A DNA stretch of 64,000 bases from an uncultured Alphaproteobacteria bacterium (GCA_944392565.1 CALXWX010000001.1:251444-315443), one strand, 5' to 3'. Shown: positions 16,045 to 25,631, numbered from the stretch's first letter. Numbers and translations: made by a program. Notes: generated from the letters alone by a model not told the origin.

Positions 16045-16446
16045 CTATTTTATAACAATATGCCGCGCATCCCCACTGCCTGTGATATACAGATGAATTG
16101 CATTTTCCGGCAACATACCTGTGGCAATTTCTGGCCATTCAATCAGTGTTATGTCATTCTGTATGGCATATTCCAATCCAATTTCAACCAGTTCAGATTT
16201 ATCCATAACCCGATACAAATCAAAATGTGATATCCCATCATAATTCTGCACAATTGTAAATGTCGGACTGGGGACAACAGTATCTGCCCCGCGCAATTCT
16301 TGGATTATTGTGCGTGCAATTTCTGATTTACCCATACCCAAATCGCCATGCAACGCAACCACACACGGCGCATGCAGCCTGTGTGCAAATTCACGCGCAA
16401 ACGCACGCGTTTCATCAATATTTTTTAAATCGTATTCTGATTTCAT
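16045..16446 (-). CDS. tsaE: tRNA t6A synthesis ATPase TsaE
   Basis: ATPase partner of TsaB/TsaD in threonylcarbamoyl-adenosine formation at A37 of ANN-decoding tRNAs. 133 residues from ATG 16446, just after the uvrB stop and preceded by GGAGTAGGGGT. Walker A is GDLGMGKS (canonical GDLGAGKT), followed by VVPSPTFTIVQNY, FDLYR and IEWPE, all diagnostic. Convergent with the ftsA-rpe gene, separated by three bases. Confidence 0.92.
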   Translation of the reverse strand: MKSEYDLKNIDETRAFAREFAHRLHAPCVVALHGDLGMGKSEIARTIIQELRGADTVVPSPTFTIVQNYDGISHFDLYRVMDKSELVEIGLEYAIQNDITLIEWPEIATGMLPENAIHLYITGSGDARHIVIK

Positions 16447-16450
16447 ACCC

Positions 16451-18439
16451 CTACTCCAACAACAACAAATCATCTTCCATCTTATGGATTGCATCGCGCA
16501 ATTCTGCCGCCCGTTCAAATTCCAGATTTTCAGCAGCATCACGCATTTGTTTATTTAATTTCTTAATTTCTTTGCGCAATGAATCTGCATCCATCACACC
16601 ATCACGCGTATAAACAAAACGACGCTTTTTATCCGTTTTTTCTTGTTTATCGCCAACCTCTGCAAATACCGCTTTGGACACAGTTTTAGGTATTATATTA
16701 TGCTGGCGATTATACGCCATTTGTTTTTCGCGCCGCCGTGCCGTTTCGTCCAGTGCCGCCCGCATAGAATCTGTAATTGTATCGGCATACAATATCACAC
16801 GCCCATTTGCATTACGCGCCGCACGCCCAATTGTCTGAATCAGACTGCGTGTTGAACGCAAGAATCCTTCCTTGTCTGCATCCATAATCGCGACCAGTTC
16901 ACATTCTGGCACATCCAACCCTTCGCGTAACAAGTTAATTCCAACCAGTACATCAAACTTGCCCAGCCGCAAATCGCGCAATAATTCAATTCGTTCCAGC
17001 GTTTCAATATCACTGTGCAGATATTTTGCCCGCACACCATTTTCAACAAAATAATCGGTTAATTGTTCTGCCATTTTTTTTGTCAGTGTGGTAACCAATA
17101 CGCGCCCCTGGACCTGTTTAACCGTATCCAATAAATCATCAACCTGGTGCGCAGTTGGTCGCACTTCACATTCGGGGTCTAACAAACCTGTGGGTCTGAT
17201 AACCTGCTCTGATACAACACCGCCCGATTGTTCCAGTTCCCATTGTGCCGGCGTTGCTGATACAAAAATACTTTGTGGACGCAACGCATCCCATTCTTCG
17301 AATGTCAGCGGTCTGTTATCAATACACGCCGGCAAACGAAATCCATATTGCGACAGTGTTTCTTTACGCGCCCTGTCCCCACGCGACATTGCGGCAATTT
17401 GCGGTATTGTTACATGACTTTCATCAACAAACAAAATTGCATCACGCGGCAAATATTCAAACAATGTTGGTGGCGGTTGCCCCGGGGCGCGCCCCGACAG
17501 ATATCTGGAATAATTTTCAATTCCGCGACATGTGCCTGTTGATTCCATCATTTCAATATCAAAGTTCACGCGTTCACGCAAACGCTGTTCTTCGATATAT
17601 TTCATATTTTCATGAAAATATTCCAGCCTGTCTTTTAAATCATCACGAATTTGCCCAATTGCCTGTAATATCGATGGCATTGGCGTGGCATAGTGCGTAT
17701 TTGGATACACCGCCACCCTGTCCAACTTTTGTAATTTTGCCCCGGTTAATGTATCAAATTCCCAAATTTCTTCGATTTCGTCCCCCCAGAACGACAATTT
17801 CCACGCCCTGTCCTGGCTGTGAGATGGGAATATATCCAGCGCGTCCCCACGCACGCGAAAATCACCGCGTTCAAATGCCATATCATTGCGTTTATATTGA
17901 ATATCAACCAACGAATGCATCACATCCGCCATACTAATTTTATCGCCCGCGTGCAAGACCACCTTCATCCCAGAATATTGTTCTGGCGACCCCATACCAT
18001 ATATCGATGACACAGATGAAACGACAACAACATCGCGTTCTTCCAGCATGGCGCGTGTTGCACTGTGGCGCATACGATCCAATTGTTCATTTATCGATGC
18101 GTCTTTATCGATGTATGTATCGGTTGTTGGCAGATATGCCTCCGGCTGGTAATAATCATAGTATGATACAAAATATTCGACATGATTGTTTGGAAAGAAC
18201 GATTTCATTTCCGTATATAACTGTGCTGCCAATATTTTATTTGGCGCCATAATTAACGCCGGGCGCCCCAGTTCAGCAATGACATTTGCCATGGTAAATG
18301 TCTTGCCAGACCCCGTCACCCCCAGCAATACTTGACTGCGTCTGCCATCACGAATACCGGCAACCAATTCAGATATTGCCTGGGGCTGGTCCCCCATGGG
18401 TTTATAATTACTTTGAAGATCAAATATTTTTTTATTCAC
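16451..18439 (-). CDS. uvrB: Excinuclease ABC subunit B
   Basis: Damage-verification helicase of nucleotide excision repair, acting with UvrA and UvrC. 662 residues, normal length. Walker A GVTGSGKT (about residue 39), the beta-hairpin region [15 protein letters not shown], motif II FVDESH, the [10 protein letters not shown] and QTIGRAARN motifs V-VI, and a C-terminal UVR coiled-coil (about residues 622-660) for UvrC. tsaE follows four bases downstream. No SOS-box-like site was recognised. Confidence 0.97.
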   Translation of the reverse strand: MNKKIFDLQSNYKPMGDQPQAISELVAGIRDGRRSQVLLGVTGSGKTFTMANVIAELGRPALIMAPNKILAAQLYTEMKSFFPNNHVEYFVSYYDYYQPEAYLPTTDTYIDKDASINEQLDRMRHSATRAMLEERDVVVVSSVSSIYGMGSPEQYSGMKVVLHAGDKISMADVMHSLVDIQYKRNDMAFERGDFRVRGDALDIFPSHSQDRAWKLSFWGDEIEEIWEFDTLTGAKLQKLDRVAVYPNTHYATPMPSILQAIGQIRDDLKDRLEYFHENMKYIEEQRLRERVNFDIEMMESTGTCRGIENYSRYLSGRAPGQPPPTLFEYLPRDAILFVDESHVTIPQIAAMSRGDRARKETLSQYGFRLPACIDNRPLTFEEWDALRPQSIFVSATPAQWELEQSGGVVSEQVIRPTGLLDPECEVRPTAHQVDDLLDTVKQVQGRVLVTTLTKKMAEQLTDYFVENGVRAKYLHSDIETLERIELLRDLRLGKFDVLVGINLLREGLDVPECELVAIMDADKEGFLRSTRSLIQTIGRAARNANGRVILYADTITDSMRAALDETARRREKQMAYNRQHNIIPKTVSKAVFAEVGDKQEKTDKKRRFVYTRDGVMDADSLRKEIKKLNKQMRDAAENLEFERAAELRDAIHKMEDDLLLLE

Positions 18440-18486
18440 AAGCCTTAATATAATTCATTATAATCAAAATACAAGGGAATAGAGGA

Positions 18487-20961
18487 ATGGCATTAAAACC
18501 CAGATACAAGCGCCGAATATTTTGGTCGATAATTACAATTATCGCCCTGTTTATATTGGCAATCGTAATTGTGCCACCAATGATAACCCTGAATAATTTA
18601 AAACCTAAAATTACCCAGGCTATCGCCGAACAAACGGGTGTTGCGGCAAAAATAAATGGTGATATCCATTTCAGTCTGCTGGGGCGCGCAACAATTGTTG
18701 TAAATGATATTGATATCGCACATGGATACATTGGTTCTGCAATGTTCACGGTGCCATTAACCAGCATATTTAATTTGGAATCTGCACCATTGACTGGCGA
18801 CATAACAATATATGATGCAAATATCAGTATTTCCAGTCTAATACCAACTGACTTTCATCATGTAATTGATATATATAATTCGAAAATAAATTTCCGAAAT
18901 CGCGAAATTGAAATAATAGACGCCACCATGGATGGCAGCCATTTGGTTGGCGTTGTACGAACAAAAAATCATAAATATGATATCGATTTTGATAATGACA
19001 CATTCTATGTACATAATCAAAATGACAAGTTGGAAATATCTGGTCAATTATTTGCCGATGGTGCAATGACAGGTCATATATCAATGGAAACAGATAATAT
19101 AAATCGCTGGTTTGGATTTTCACAACCGCGTATCAATAAAACTGTAAACATCAGTATGAATTTTGAATGGGACGGCGGTCGTGGCTGGAAATTTACAGAT
19201 ATTCAAATGGAAAGAATTTCTGGAAATATTGAAATAAAACCAAATGGTGAAAAAATTGTTCAACTGCGCGGTCATGATATTGTATATGACCTGTCATTTT
19301 TAATGGAACCATCGCGAATATTTTATCAAACATCTTTTGATTTAGATTTCACCGGCAAATTAAAATTTGGCGAACATGAATTTAATCATTTAATCGTACG
19401 CGCCACCGGTACGCGTGATGCATTAAAAATAAATACAGTTATTGCTGATGATATTTCAATGACAGGCGGTGAAATTGATGAATTTGGCGCCCATGACATA
19501 ACAATAAAAATGCCATATAATGGGAAACCGGCAATGTGCATATTTTCTGGCACACCCACCGATTGGAAATGCAGTCAATATATATACGATGATTATGTTG
19601 GTGCAATATCTGTATCCCCAGATGAATTTGACCTGCTGGTATATTCACAAAAACCGTCCCCAAACCGTAATGACGCAATTCGTGATTTATTGAAATTCGC
19701 GCCACGCGGACAAATTGATTTTGAATTTTCTGATATCAGTGGCACATACAAAATAGATGGTCAACACATAATCCCAACATACAGATTTGCAAACGATAAA
19801 ACATTACAATGGTTGGACCCAAATATTGAACAAATACCACAATTTATGCGTTCATCAATTGGTGATTTTCATTGGCAAGATAATATGATGCACTTTGTTC
19901 CGAAATCTAACAGATGGCAATTATATTTAACTGATAAATATTTTATGATAAATGGTAAAAATGCCAAAGATTGGTTTCCAAACATTGACACCCGTGCATT
20001 TAAAAATCTGGAATATACAATATCCGGAACATATAACGGAAAAAATATTGCAAACCTGGAAATAATAATTGCAGACCATAAATTCTATGGCAGTCTGAAT
20101 GACGACACCATAACATTGCATACCGATATATTAAATCTGGATTCTTTTATCAGTCAAACTTACCTGGATAATTATGAAGAATTATCATTCTTGACAATGC
20201 CACCAATAACAATACCGTTTGAATTACCAATCAATATATCATTATCCGCAGATGCATTGATATATAACGGCATAACATTCAAAAATTTTGTCTATTCATC
20301 GAAAAAATCATCGCAAACATTTTCAATAACAGACCAAAACCGCGGCAATTTATTGGCAACAATAACGCGCAACGACAACAAATATGATATATTTATACAG
20401 TTAAATCGTTTCAAGACAGATGGTACATTGCTGTCCGCACAAATGCCATTAAATGTACGCGATACAACAATTACCGCGGAAATAAACATGCGAACATTTG
20501 GAAATATCGCCCATGATTTGGAATATAATATGATTGGTGATATGGATTTATCATTTGATGATGGATATTTGGTTGGAATTGGAATTGATGATTTATTTGC
20601 CGCGGCAAATCAAATAAATTCTTTCAATGCTGAATACGCCCTGTCATATGCACTGGATGGTGGTGAATCCAGAATTAAAAAGATGCGTATTATTGGCAAA
20701 TATAAAAATGGTAATTTTAAAACAACTGCGCCAATTGCATTGCAATTGCGACACACCGACGCAACAGGTACCATGGAAATATCAGATGGCGCAATGTACG
20801 CCCAATTAAGTATGATATTACGCGGCACATCGCCCGCACCACAACCAATCGAATTGCAAATAATGCCAAATGGCGCGCGTCAATATTCTTTATCAGAAAT
20901 CATGACAAACTTTGATGCGACATATATGCGTGATTTTATACAAACCCACAAACAATTTTAA
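18487..20961 (+). CDS. AsmA-family inner-membrane-anchored protein
   Basis: Long bridge-like protein thought to move lipids between membranes or assist outer-membrane assembly. 824 residues: basic start KPRYKRR, one membrane helix (about 10-32), then NNLKPKITQAIAEQTGVAAKINGDIHFSLLGRATIVVNDIDI, the AsmA N-terminal domain. The middle is a long beta-rich segment; the C-terminal part from about residue 690 resembles the AsmA-like GDMDLSFDDGYLVGIGIDDL module. TATAAT and GGGAATAGAGG precede the ATG. Divergent from uvrB, convergent with the next small gene. Confidence 0.8.
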   Translation: MALKPRYKRRIFWSIITIIALFILAIVIVPPMITLNNLKPKITQAIAEQTGVAAKINGDIHFSLLGRATIVVNDIDIAHGYIGSAMFTVPLTSIFNLESAPLTGDITIYDANISISSLIPTDFHHVIDIYNSKINFRNREIEIIDATMDGSHLVGVVRTKNHKYDIDFDNDTFYVHNQNDKLEISGQLFADGAMTGHISMETDNINRWFGFSQPRINKTVNISMNFEWDGGRGWKFTDIQMERISGNIEIKPNGEKIVQLRGHDIVYDLSFLMEPSRIFYQTSFDLDFTGKLKFGEHEFNHLIVRATGTRDALKINTVIADDISMTGGEIDEFGAHDITIKMPYNGKPAMCIFSGTPTDWKCSQYIYDDYVGAISVSPDEFDLLVYSQKPSPNRNDAIRDLLKFAPRGQIDFEFSDISGTYKIDGQHIIPTYRFANDKTLQWLDPNIEQIPQFMRSSIGDFHWQDNMMHFVPKSNRWQLYLTDKYFMINGKNAKDWFPNIDTRAFKNLEYTISGTYNGKNIANLEIIIADHKFYGSLNDDTITLHTDILNLDSFISQTYLDNYEELSFLTMPPITIPFELPINISLSADALIYNGITFKNFVYSSKKSSQTFSITDQNRGNLLATITRNDNKYDIFIQLNRFKTDGTLLSAQMPLNVRDTTITAEINMRTFGNIAHDLEYNMIGDMDLSFDDGYLVGIGIDDLFAAANQINSFNAEYALSYALDGGESRIKKMRIIGKYKNGNFKTTAPIALQLRHTDATGTMEISDGAMYAQLSMILRGTSPAPQPIELQIMPNGARQYSLSEIMTNFDATYMRDFIQTHKQF

Positions 20962-20967
20962 ATTAAT

Positions 20968-21324
20968 TTAATCTTTATGTATTTTTTGTAAAACATTTTT
21001 GCGTGCAACAATATCGCCATTTTCATCAGCATAATATTTAAATGGCCCAATTGGCACACTGTAAAATCCATGTGAAAAGAATTGAATTCCACACTGATTA
21101 CGAACCAACATTTTATTTTTTCCGATTAAATCCACGGGGCGTCCAAATAAAATCCTGCGTACAAAATTAGATATTGAATGCGTTGCACGCGGTGCATATA
21201 AAACACATCCATGTTTTATTAATTGATTTAATTTGTACGCATCTTTATTAGATTTTAATACATTTTTTTGATACGAACTTAATCCCATTGATGTTGCTAA
21301 TTTATCTATATCCGCCATTACCAT
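20968..21324 (-). CDS. Small basic protein of unknown function
   Basis: About 118 residues from ATG 21324 with AGGTGA five bases upstream. Rich in Lys/Arg/His, no signal peptide or membrane helix, with a proline-glycine turn-rich C-terminal half (FYSVPIGPFKYYADENGDIV). No family recognised. Alone between asmA (convergent) and aspS (same strand, upstream). Confidence 0.5.
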   Translation of the reverse strand: MVMADIDKLATSMGLSSYQKNVLKSNKDAYKLNQLIKHGCVLYAPRATHSISNFVRRILFGRPVDLIGKNKMLVRNQCGIQFFSHGFYSVPIGPFKYYADENGDIVARKNVLQKIHKD

Positions 21325-21389
21325 AACAATCACCTATGAAACAAAATTATATTCATACATAAATTATTTTTAACAGGTATGAATTCACA

Positions 21390-21421
21390 ACAAAAAACGG
21401 GTCCGCACATGCGAACCCGCA
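21390..21421 (-). terminator. Terminator of aspS
   Basis: Minus-strand hairpin CGGGTTCGCA/TGCGGACCCG followed by TTTTTTG, about 20 bases past the aspS stop. Confidence 0.8.
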
Positions 21422-21440
21422 ATTAACCAGATTACAAAAA

Positions 21441-23210
21441 TTACCCCTTCTTGCGCACCTGAATATGTGTTTCACGCAATTGTGTTTCTGTAACCGGTCC
21501 AGGTGACCCCATCATCAAATCTTGACCGCGTTGATTTGTTGGGAACGCAACAACTGAACGCAAATTTGGTTCATTCAACATAATTTGCACCAAACGGTCC
21601 AGACCAAACGCACACCCACCGTGCGGTGGTGCGCCATATTGGAATGCCGTATACATACCACCAAATTTTTGTTTTACAACTTCTTCGTCATACCCGGTGA
21701 TTTCGAAACAGCGCAACATAACATCTGGGTTATAATTACGCAACCCACCACTGCAAATTTCTGCGCCGTTTAATACCATATCGAATTGCGCCGCCTTGAT
21801 TGACAACGGATCTTTTGTTTTCAATTCATCCAATGTTGCCATCGGATACGAAAACGGATTATGGGTAAACGCAATACCTGTGGGTGATTCTGGATCTGCT
21901 TCAAAGAATGGGAATTCTTCGATCCAGCACAGACGAAATTCTTTTTCATCAATCAACCCCAAATCTTCGCCCAGTTTATTGCGCAACTTGCCTGCGGCCT
22001 TGGCGGCAACATCTGGCGCATCACAGATAAAGAACAATGACGAATTATCCCCGGCAATTTCATGCAGTTTCGCAATGCGTCCCGCATCCAGTTTTTTTGC
22101 AACGGGTCCCTTGGCTTCGTCTGCAAAGACAATATATCCCAATCCGCCCAGTCCCAATTCTTTAACGGCATAATCACCCAACTTGTCAAACCATGAACGC
22201 GGTTTATCTGAACTGTTTGGCGCGGGAACGGCGCGAACAATGCTGCCATTTTCAATCGCATTTGCAAAGATACCAAAATCGGACCCACGGAATATATCCG
22301 TTACATCTGATATTATGATCGGATTTCGCAAATCAGGTTTGTCCGAACCATATTTTAACATTGCCTCGTCAAATGGGATGTGCGGGATATCATCGCATAT
22401 TTTTGCATCTGGCACAAATTCGCGAATAATTTGCGGCATCAGTGTATCACCAACCGCCTGGATATCTGGCAAATCAACGAACGACATTTCCAAATCCAAT
22501 TGATAGAATTCCAATAATCTATCGGCACGCAAGTCTTCATCACGGAAACATGGCGCAATTTGAAAATATCTGTCGAACCCAGAAATTTGCAACAATTGCT
22601 TAAATTGTTGTGGTGCCTGGGGCAACGCATAAAACATACCATGGTGATTGCGCGATGGCACGATAAAGTCGCGCGCACCTTCGGGACTGGACGCTGTTAA
22701 AATAGGCGTTTGAAATTCAGAAAATCCCATTTCCCACATTCTATCGCGAATGAATTTAATCATGCGATTGCGCATTAAAATATTATTATGCAGTGAATCA
22801 CGCCGCAAATCTAAATAACGATATTTCAACCGCAAATCTTCGGAAACACTGTCATCATCGCCAAAGACCTGGAACGGCAAAACATCTGCATTTGTTAAAA
22901 CTTGCCATTTTTCTGCCTGAACCTCTATTGCGCCTGTTGGTATTTTATCATTAACCGCCGCCGCATCACGCGCGACAACAGTCCCAGTAATTTGAATAAC
23001 AGATTCTGGACGCACTTTTTCCAGCGCCTCGTCCCCGCCATCAAACACGCATTGCGTAATACCATAATTATCACGCAGGTCAATGAACAACAATGCCCCA
23101 TGATCACGCTTGCGGTGCACCCACCCGGACAAAATAACCGTTTCACCAACATTTGATTTATTCAGTTCGCCACATGTATGCGTTCTGTATTTTGATTTCA
23201 AAGATAACAT
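21441..23210 (-). CDS. aspS: Aspartyl-tRNA synthetase
   Basis: Class II synthetase charging tRNA-Asp. 589 residues of bacterial type: N-terminal OB-fold anticodon domain (SGWVHRKRDHGALLFIDLRD), motif 2 CFRDEDLRADR, a GAD insertion domain in the middle, and motif 3 FGLDRLVQIM. I start at ATG 23210 with AAAAAAGGGACC upstream; the 21 codons before it belong to the leader. Expression is probably controlled by the T-box leader at 23244-23382, whose UGGC pairs with a GCCA tRNA end as in tRNA-Asp. A terminator follows. Confidence 0.96.
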   Translation of the reverse strand: MLSLKSKYRTHTCGELNKSNVGETVILSGWVHRKRDHGALLFIDLRDNYGITQCVFDGGDEALEKVRPESVIQITGTVVARDAAAVNDKIPTGAIEVQAEKWQVLTNADVLPFQVFGDDDSVSEDLRLKYRYLDLRRDSLHNNILMRNRMIKFIRDRMWEMGFSEFQTPILTASSPEGARDFIVPSRNHHGMFYALPQAPQQFKQLLQISGFDRYFQIAPCFRDEDLRADRLLEFYQLDLEMSFVDLPDIQAVGDTLMPQIIREFVPDAKICDDIPHIPFDEAMLKYGSDKPDLRNPIIISDVTDIFRGSDFGIFANAIENGSIVRAVPAPNSSDKPRSWFDKLGDYAVKELGLGGLGYIVFADEAKGPVAKKLDAGRIAKLHEIAGDNSSLFFICDAPDVAAKAAGKLRNKLGEDLGLIDEKEFRLCWIEEFPFFEADPESPTGIAFTHNPFSYPMATLDELKTKDPLSIKAAQFDMVLNGAEICSGGLRNYNPDVMLRCFEITGYDEEVVKQKFGGMYTAFQYGAPPHGGCAFGLDRLVQIMLNEPNLRSVVAFPTNQRGQDLMMGSPGPVTETQLRETHIQVRKKG

Positions 23211-23243
23211 TTTGGTCCCTTTTTTCTTTGGGCGCCAATTTAC

Positions 23244-23382
23244 AAAAAATTGAAAACGGCACCCGCTTTTCAAAATTCAGGGGCGCAATTTAATCAGATT
23301 GCGCGGTGCCACCCTGGTTTATTACTTTTTATCGGGTTTTGCGCATTCCATGGTTGTCAGTCATATCATCACACGCATGCCC
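23244..23382 (-). promoter_or_regulatory. T-box riboswitch candidate in the aspS leader
   Basis: The minus strand carries an exact T-box core AGGGTGGCACCGCG (23315-23302). It folds as the standard antiterminator: AGGG pairs with CCCT (23282-23279), UGGCACC is the bulge, and GCGCAAT pairs with ATTGCGC. The variable base C (UGGC) fits the GCCA end of tRNA-Asp (discriminator G73), matching the downstream aspS. Downstream, TTGAAAA(G)CGG/CCGTTTTCAA plus TTTTTT (23273-23244) is an intrinsic terminator, and GGTGCC within it can also pair with the T-box GGCACC. Upstream, a short hairpin (23382-23334) contains two GAC triplets as possible specifiers. A full-length Stem I with its conserved loops was not found. 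Confidence 0.78.
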
Positions 23383-23393
23383 AAAAAATTTCC

Positions 23394-23467
23394 TGGTGCC
23401 CTAAGCAAGAATCGGACTTGCGACTCGTCCTTACCAAGGACGTGTTTTACCACTAGACTATTAGGGC
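23394..23467 (-). tRNA. tRNA-Thr (GGT), CCA encoded, with unusual bases
   Basis: Perfect acceptor stem GCCCTAA/TTAGGGC with CCA, anticodon loop TTGGTAA giving GGT. Two irregularities: the T-loop reads TCCGATT (C at position 55 in place of T) and D-stem pair 12-23 is C-A. It lies between its own promoter and the aspS T-box leader with no terminator between, so it should be on the same transcript as aspS. It may be functional or slightly decayed. Confidence 0.8.
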
Positions 23468-23482
23468 GATCATTGCCTGGTA

Positions 23483-23510
23483 ATTATAAATGCCACACGC
23501 CAAAAATCAA
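23483..23510 (-). promoter_or_regulatory. Promoter of the tRNA-Thr/aspS unit
   Basis: Minus strand TTGATT (23510-23505), 16-bp spacer, TATAAT (23488-23483), about 15 bases upstream of the tRNA 5' end. No separate promoter is evident between the tRNA and aspS. Confidence 0.7.
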
Positions 23511-23514
23511 GGAT

Positions 23515-23542
23515 AAAAAACACCCCGCCTGTTGCGGGGCGA
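23515..23542 (-). terminator. Terminator of the 23561-24139 gene
   Basis: Minus-strand hairpin CGCCCCGC-AACAG-GCGGGGTG followed by TTTTTT. Confidence 0.9.
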
Positions 23543-23560
23543 TTCAACAGACGCACACAC

Positions 23561-24139
23561 TTATTCTATACAGCAATTAACCGCATTTTTGACCCAGTTT
23601 TTTAACTTTGACATGCGACCCGCCGGCGCTGCATCTGGGGTTATATCTGCCGCCTGGGATGCGCGTGGCGCGTGCGATGTCACAGATTTAGATGTATGTT
23701 TTGTCTTGACCCATTTTACATCCGTCCCGCCATTCAGCATTCCCATATTTAACCCCCAGAATATGCAATACAGTCCATACGACCGATCAAACAAATCATA
23801 CGCCCCGTCTTTATCCCCCGCCGCCAATGCTTTGGTACCAACCTCAAACAAACGCATAGACGCCGCCAACAAGTGTTTCGAAATACACCATACTTCACCC
23901 TCATACGATGGAATGATTTTCTGCATCATCTGCTTGCGCTGTTCGCGCACTTCGTCAATCAAGTCATAGAATTCATGCTTGCCCGTTTTGGCACCCGAAA
24001 ACATCAGATGTTCTTCGATTGAAATCAGATTCATAATACCAATTGTTAAATCTTGGTCCGAAGATAAATCCTTTGGATTAACTTTTTTTGCTGCGTCCAA
24101 CTTTTCAACAAATTCGCGTACATTTTTTATTTTTTCCAT
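23561..24139 (-). CDS. Conserved-looking soluble protein of unknown function
   Basis: 192 residues, predicted mostly helical with no signal peptide. The central stretch IGIMNLISIEEHLMFSGAKTG and the acid-base-rich FYDLIDEVREQRKQMMQKIIPSYEGEVWCISKHLLAASMRLFEVGTKAL suggest a helical bundle with possible metal-binding Glu/His, followed by a disordered Thr/Ala/Pro tail and a basic end with two Cys. Second gene after the CPIC membrane protein; a strong terminator follows. No family recognised. Confidence 0.55.
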   Translation of the reverse strand: MEKIKNVREFVEKLDAAKKVNPKDLSSDQDLTIGIMNLISIEEHLMFSGAKTGKHEFYDLIDEVREQRKQMMQKIIPSYEGEVWCISKHLLAASMRLFEVGTKALAAGDKDGAYDLFDRSYGLYCIFWGLNMGMLNGGTDVKWVKTKHTSKSVTSHAPRASQAADITPDAAPAGRMSKLKNWVKNAVNCCIE

Positions 24140-24160
24140 TTTATCCCCCTGTTACAGAAA

Positions 24161-24667
24161 TTACATGCATATGCAAAACAGCCAACTGGCCAACGCCAGT
24201 GCCACCACCGGCAACACAACGCGTTCAAACGGAAAATGTGCATGCCCGCCATTTTTCGCCTTCATCCATTCATACAGTTTTTCAACCAGTATAAACACAA
24301 TCATCCCAACGATTGCACCAAACAATATTGGATCCACATAAAAAACATTCCAAATCCAAACAGGACTGTAATCAATATCACCCACATAGGCAAACCCAAT
24401 CATTGCGACCGACAGACCAATCAGCAATGCATTGCGTCCCCAGAAATTCCACCCCTTTTTATCACAGAATTTAATCATCCAATATCCCAACAATGTCAAC
24501 AGCGCACCCGCCCACAGACCAACAATTCCAACCGGCACCCCCAACGATTCTGCAACACCAACACCCGCCCCAATTGCAATTGTGCATATCGGACACGCCG
24601 GATTTGCCGCCGCCACCGCCGGAAACACACATGCCAACCCCGCAAGTATTTTTGATAAACTTTTCAT
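24161..24667 (-). CDS. Polytopic membrane protein with a CPIC motif
   Basis: 168 residues with a signal-like first helix, then NPACPICTIAIGAGVGVAESLGV, and about four further membrane helices. The CxxC at the lumenal end of the second helix suggests a thiol-disulfide or metal-handling role, but there is no thioredoxin fold. The C-terminus has a His-containing loop (GGHAHF) and ends CICM, giving a second CxC. It is divergent from the tandem-ArsR regulator with a strong dyad between them, so it may be part of a metal- or redox-responsive unit with the next gene. Confidence 0.55.
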   Translation of the reverse strand: MKSLSKILAGLACVFPAVAAANPACPICTIAIGAGVGVAESLGVPVGIVGLWAGALLTLLGYWMIKFCDKKGWNFWGRNALLIGLSVAMIGFAYVGDIDYSPVWIWNVFYVDPILFGAIVGMIVFILVEKLYEWMKAKNGGHAHFPFERVVLPVVALALASWLFCICM

Positions 24668-24711
24668 ATATTTCCCCTTTCAAAATATTGTATTTTTAAT
24701 ACATATCAAAT

Positions 24712-24741
24712 TTTATATATATAATAATTAATATATATAAA
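24712..24741. promoter_or_regulatory. Perfect 11-bp dyad, putative ArsR operator
   Basis: TTTATATATAT (24712-24722), 8-bp spacer, ATATATATAAA (24731-24741), a perfect inverted repeat between the CPIC membrane-protein gene and the regulator gene. A smaller GTATT/AATAC dyad lies at 24689-24701. Its AT-richness makes chance occurrence more likely, so this is tentative. Confidence 0.4.
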
Positions 24742-24792
24742 AAAGTCAAATAATTTATTTACGATTAAAAAAAATAATGTTATATTAATAAT

Positions 24793-25461
24793 ATGTCGAA
24801 CCAAATTCTGCCAGATGTAAAAATAAAAAACCTGTTGCCACCAGATGTCATGGAACGCGCGGTCCGCGGGTTGACATATATTGCGCACCCACTGCGTTTG
24901 CGTATATTGGAATTTCTGGATGTAAATGGTATGTCATCTGTATCGACAATCGCGCATGGTGTTGGTGCCGAACAAATGATTGTATCACAATCATTAAAAA
25001 AAATGCGTGATGCAAATTTGGTACAAACACACCGTCGCGGGATATTTATTTATTATGAAATATGTAAAGAATACCCCGCCAGTATATTTGTTTGCCTGCG
25101 CAAACTGTTTGGTCATATGACGGACCAATTAAAATTTCTGCGCACGGGACACAAAGAAATCTTGCCAACAGATTATACAACAATGGCGGCAAACCGGATA
25201 AAACTGTTTGCAAATTATGACAAGATGCGCATACTGGAATACTTGATATATAATGGTGAATCATGCGTATCAGAAATCGTATCTGGTACCGGCATACCAC
25301 AAATAAAAGTATCCCAGTATTTAAAAAAATTATTGGATGATGATTTTGTGAAATCGCGCCGCGATGGACGATTTATATACTATGACATAACCGCCGGTGT
25401 ACATAAAACTACAATTGGTTGTATCCATAAACGATATGACAAGGTTGGGGACAAATTTTAA
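24793..25461 (+). CDS. Regulator with two tandem ArsR-type winged-helix domains
   Basis: 222 residues containing the same domain twice. Copy 1: LTYIAHPLRLRILEFLDVNGMSSVSTIA, then QSLKKMRDANLVQTHRRGIFIYYEI. Copy 2: IKLFANYDKMRILEYLIYNGESCVSEIV, then QYLKKLLDDDFVKSRRDGRFIYYDI. ArsR proteins are normally about 100 residues and dimerise, so this looks like an internal duplication giving a covalent pseudo-dimer. Cysteines sit near the end of each copy (Cys 86 and 94 region, 162, 211) but there is no clear CxC metal site. ATG is six bases past a TATATT -10 box, so the transcript is probably leaderless. Divergent from the CPIC gene, likely target. Confidence 0.78.
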   Translation: MSNQILPDVKIKNLLPPDVMERAVRGLTYIAHPLRLRILEFLDVNGMSSVSTIAHGVGAEQMIVSQSLKKMRDANLVQTHRRGIFIYYEICKEYPASIFVCLRKLFGHMTDQLKFLRTGHKEILPTDYTTMAANRIKLFANYDKMRILEYLIYNGESCVSEIVSGTGIPQIKVSQYLKKLLDDDFVKSRRDGRFIYYDITAGVHKTTIGCIHKRYDKVGDKF

Positions 25462-25631
25462 CATTATTATTTATTACTATATTGAAATTACAAATAATTA
25501 TATTATACTACTAGTGTAGTAATATATTACCTTTTATATTTAATGAGAAAAAAATGTTACATATTTATTTTACAAAGCCGTATTTTTCGAAAAAAAACAG
25601 TTCTATTATATACAATAAAATTAAATATAAT

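Noticed and set aside
23394-23467. tRNA-Thr as part of the T-box Stem I
   Set aside because: It folds as a complete tRNA with perfect acceptor stem and CCA, and has its own promoter; Stem I geometry does not fit.
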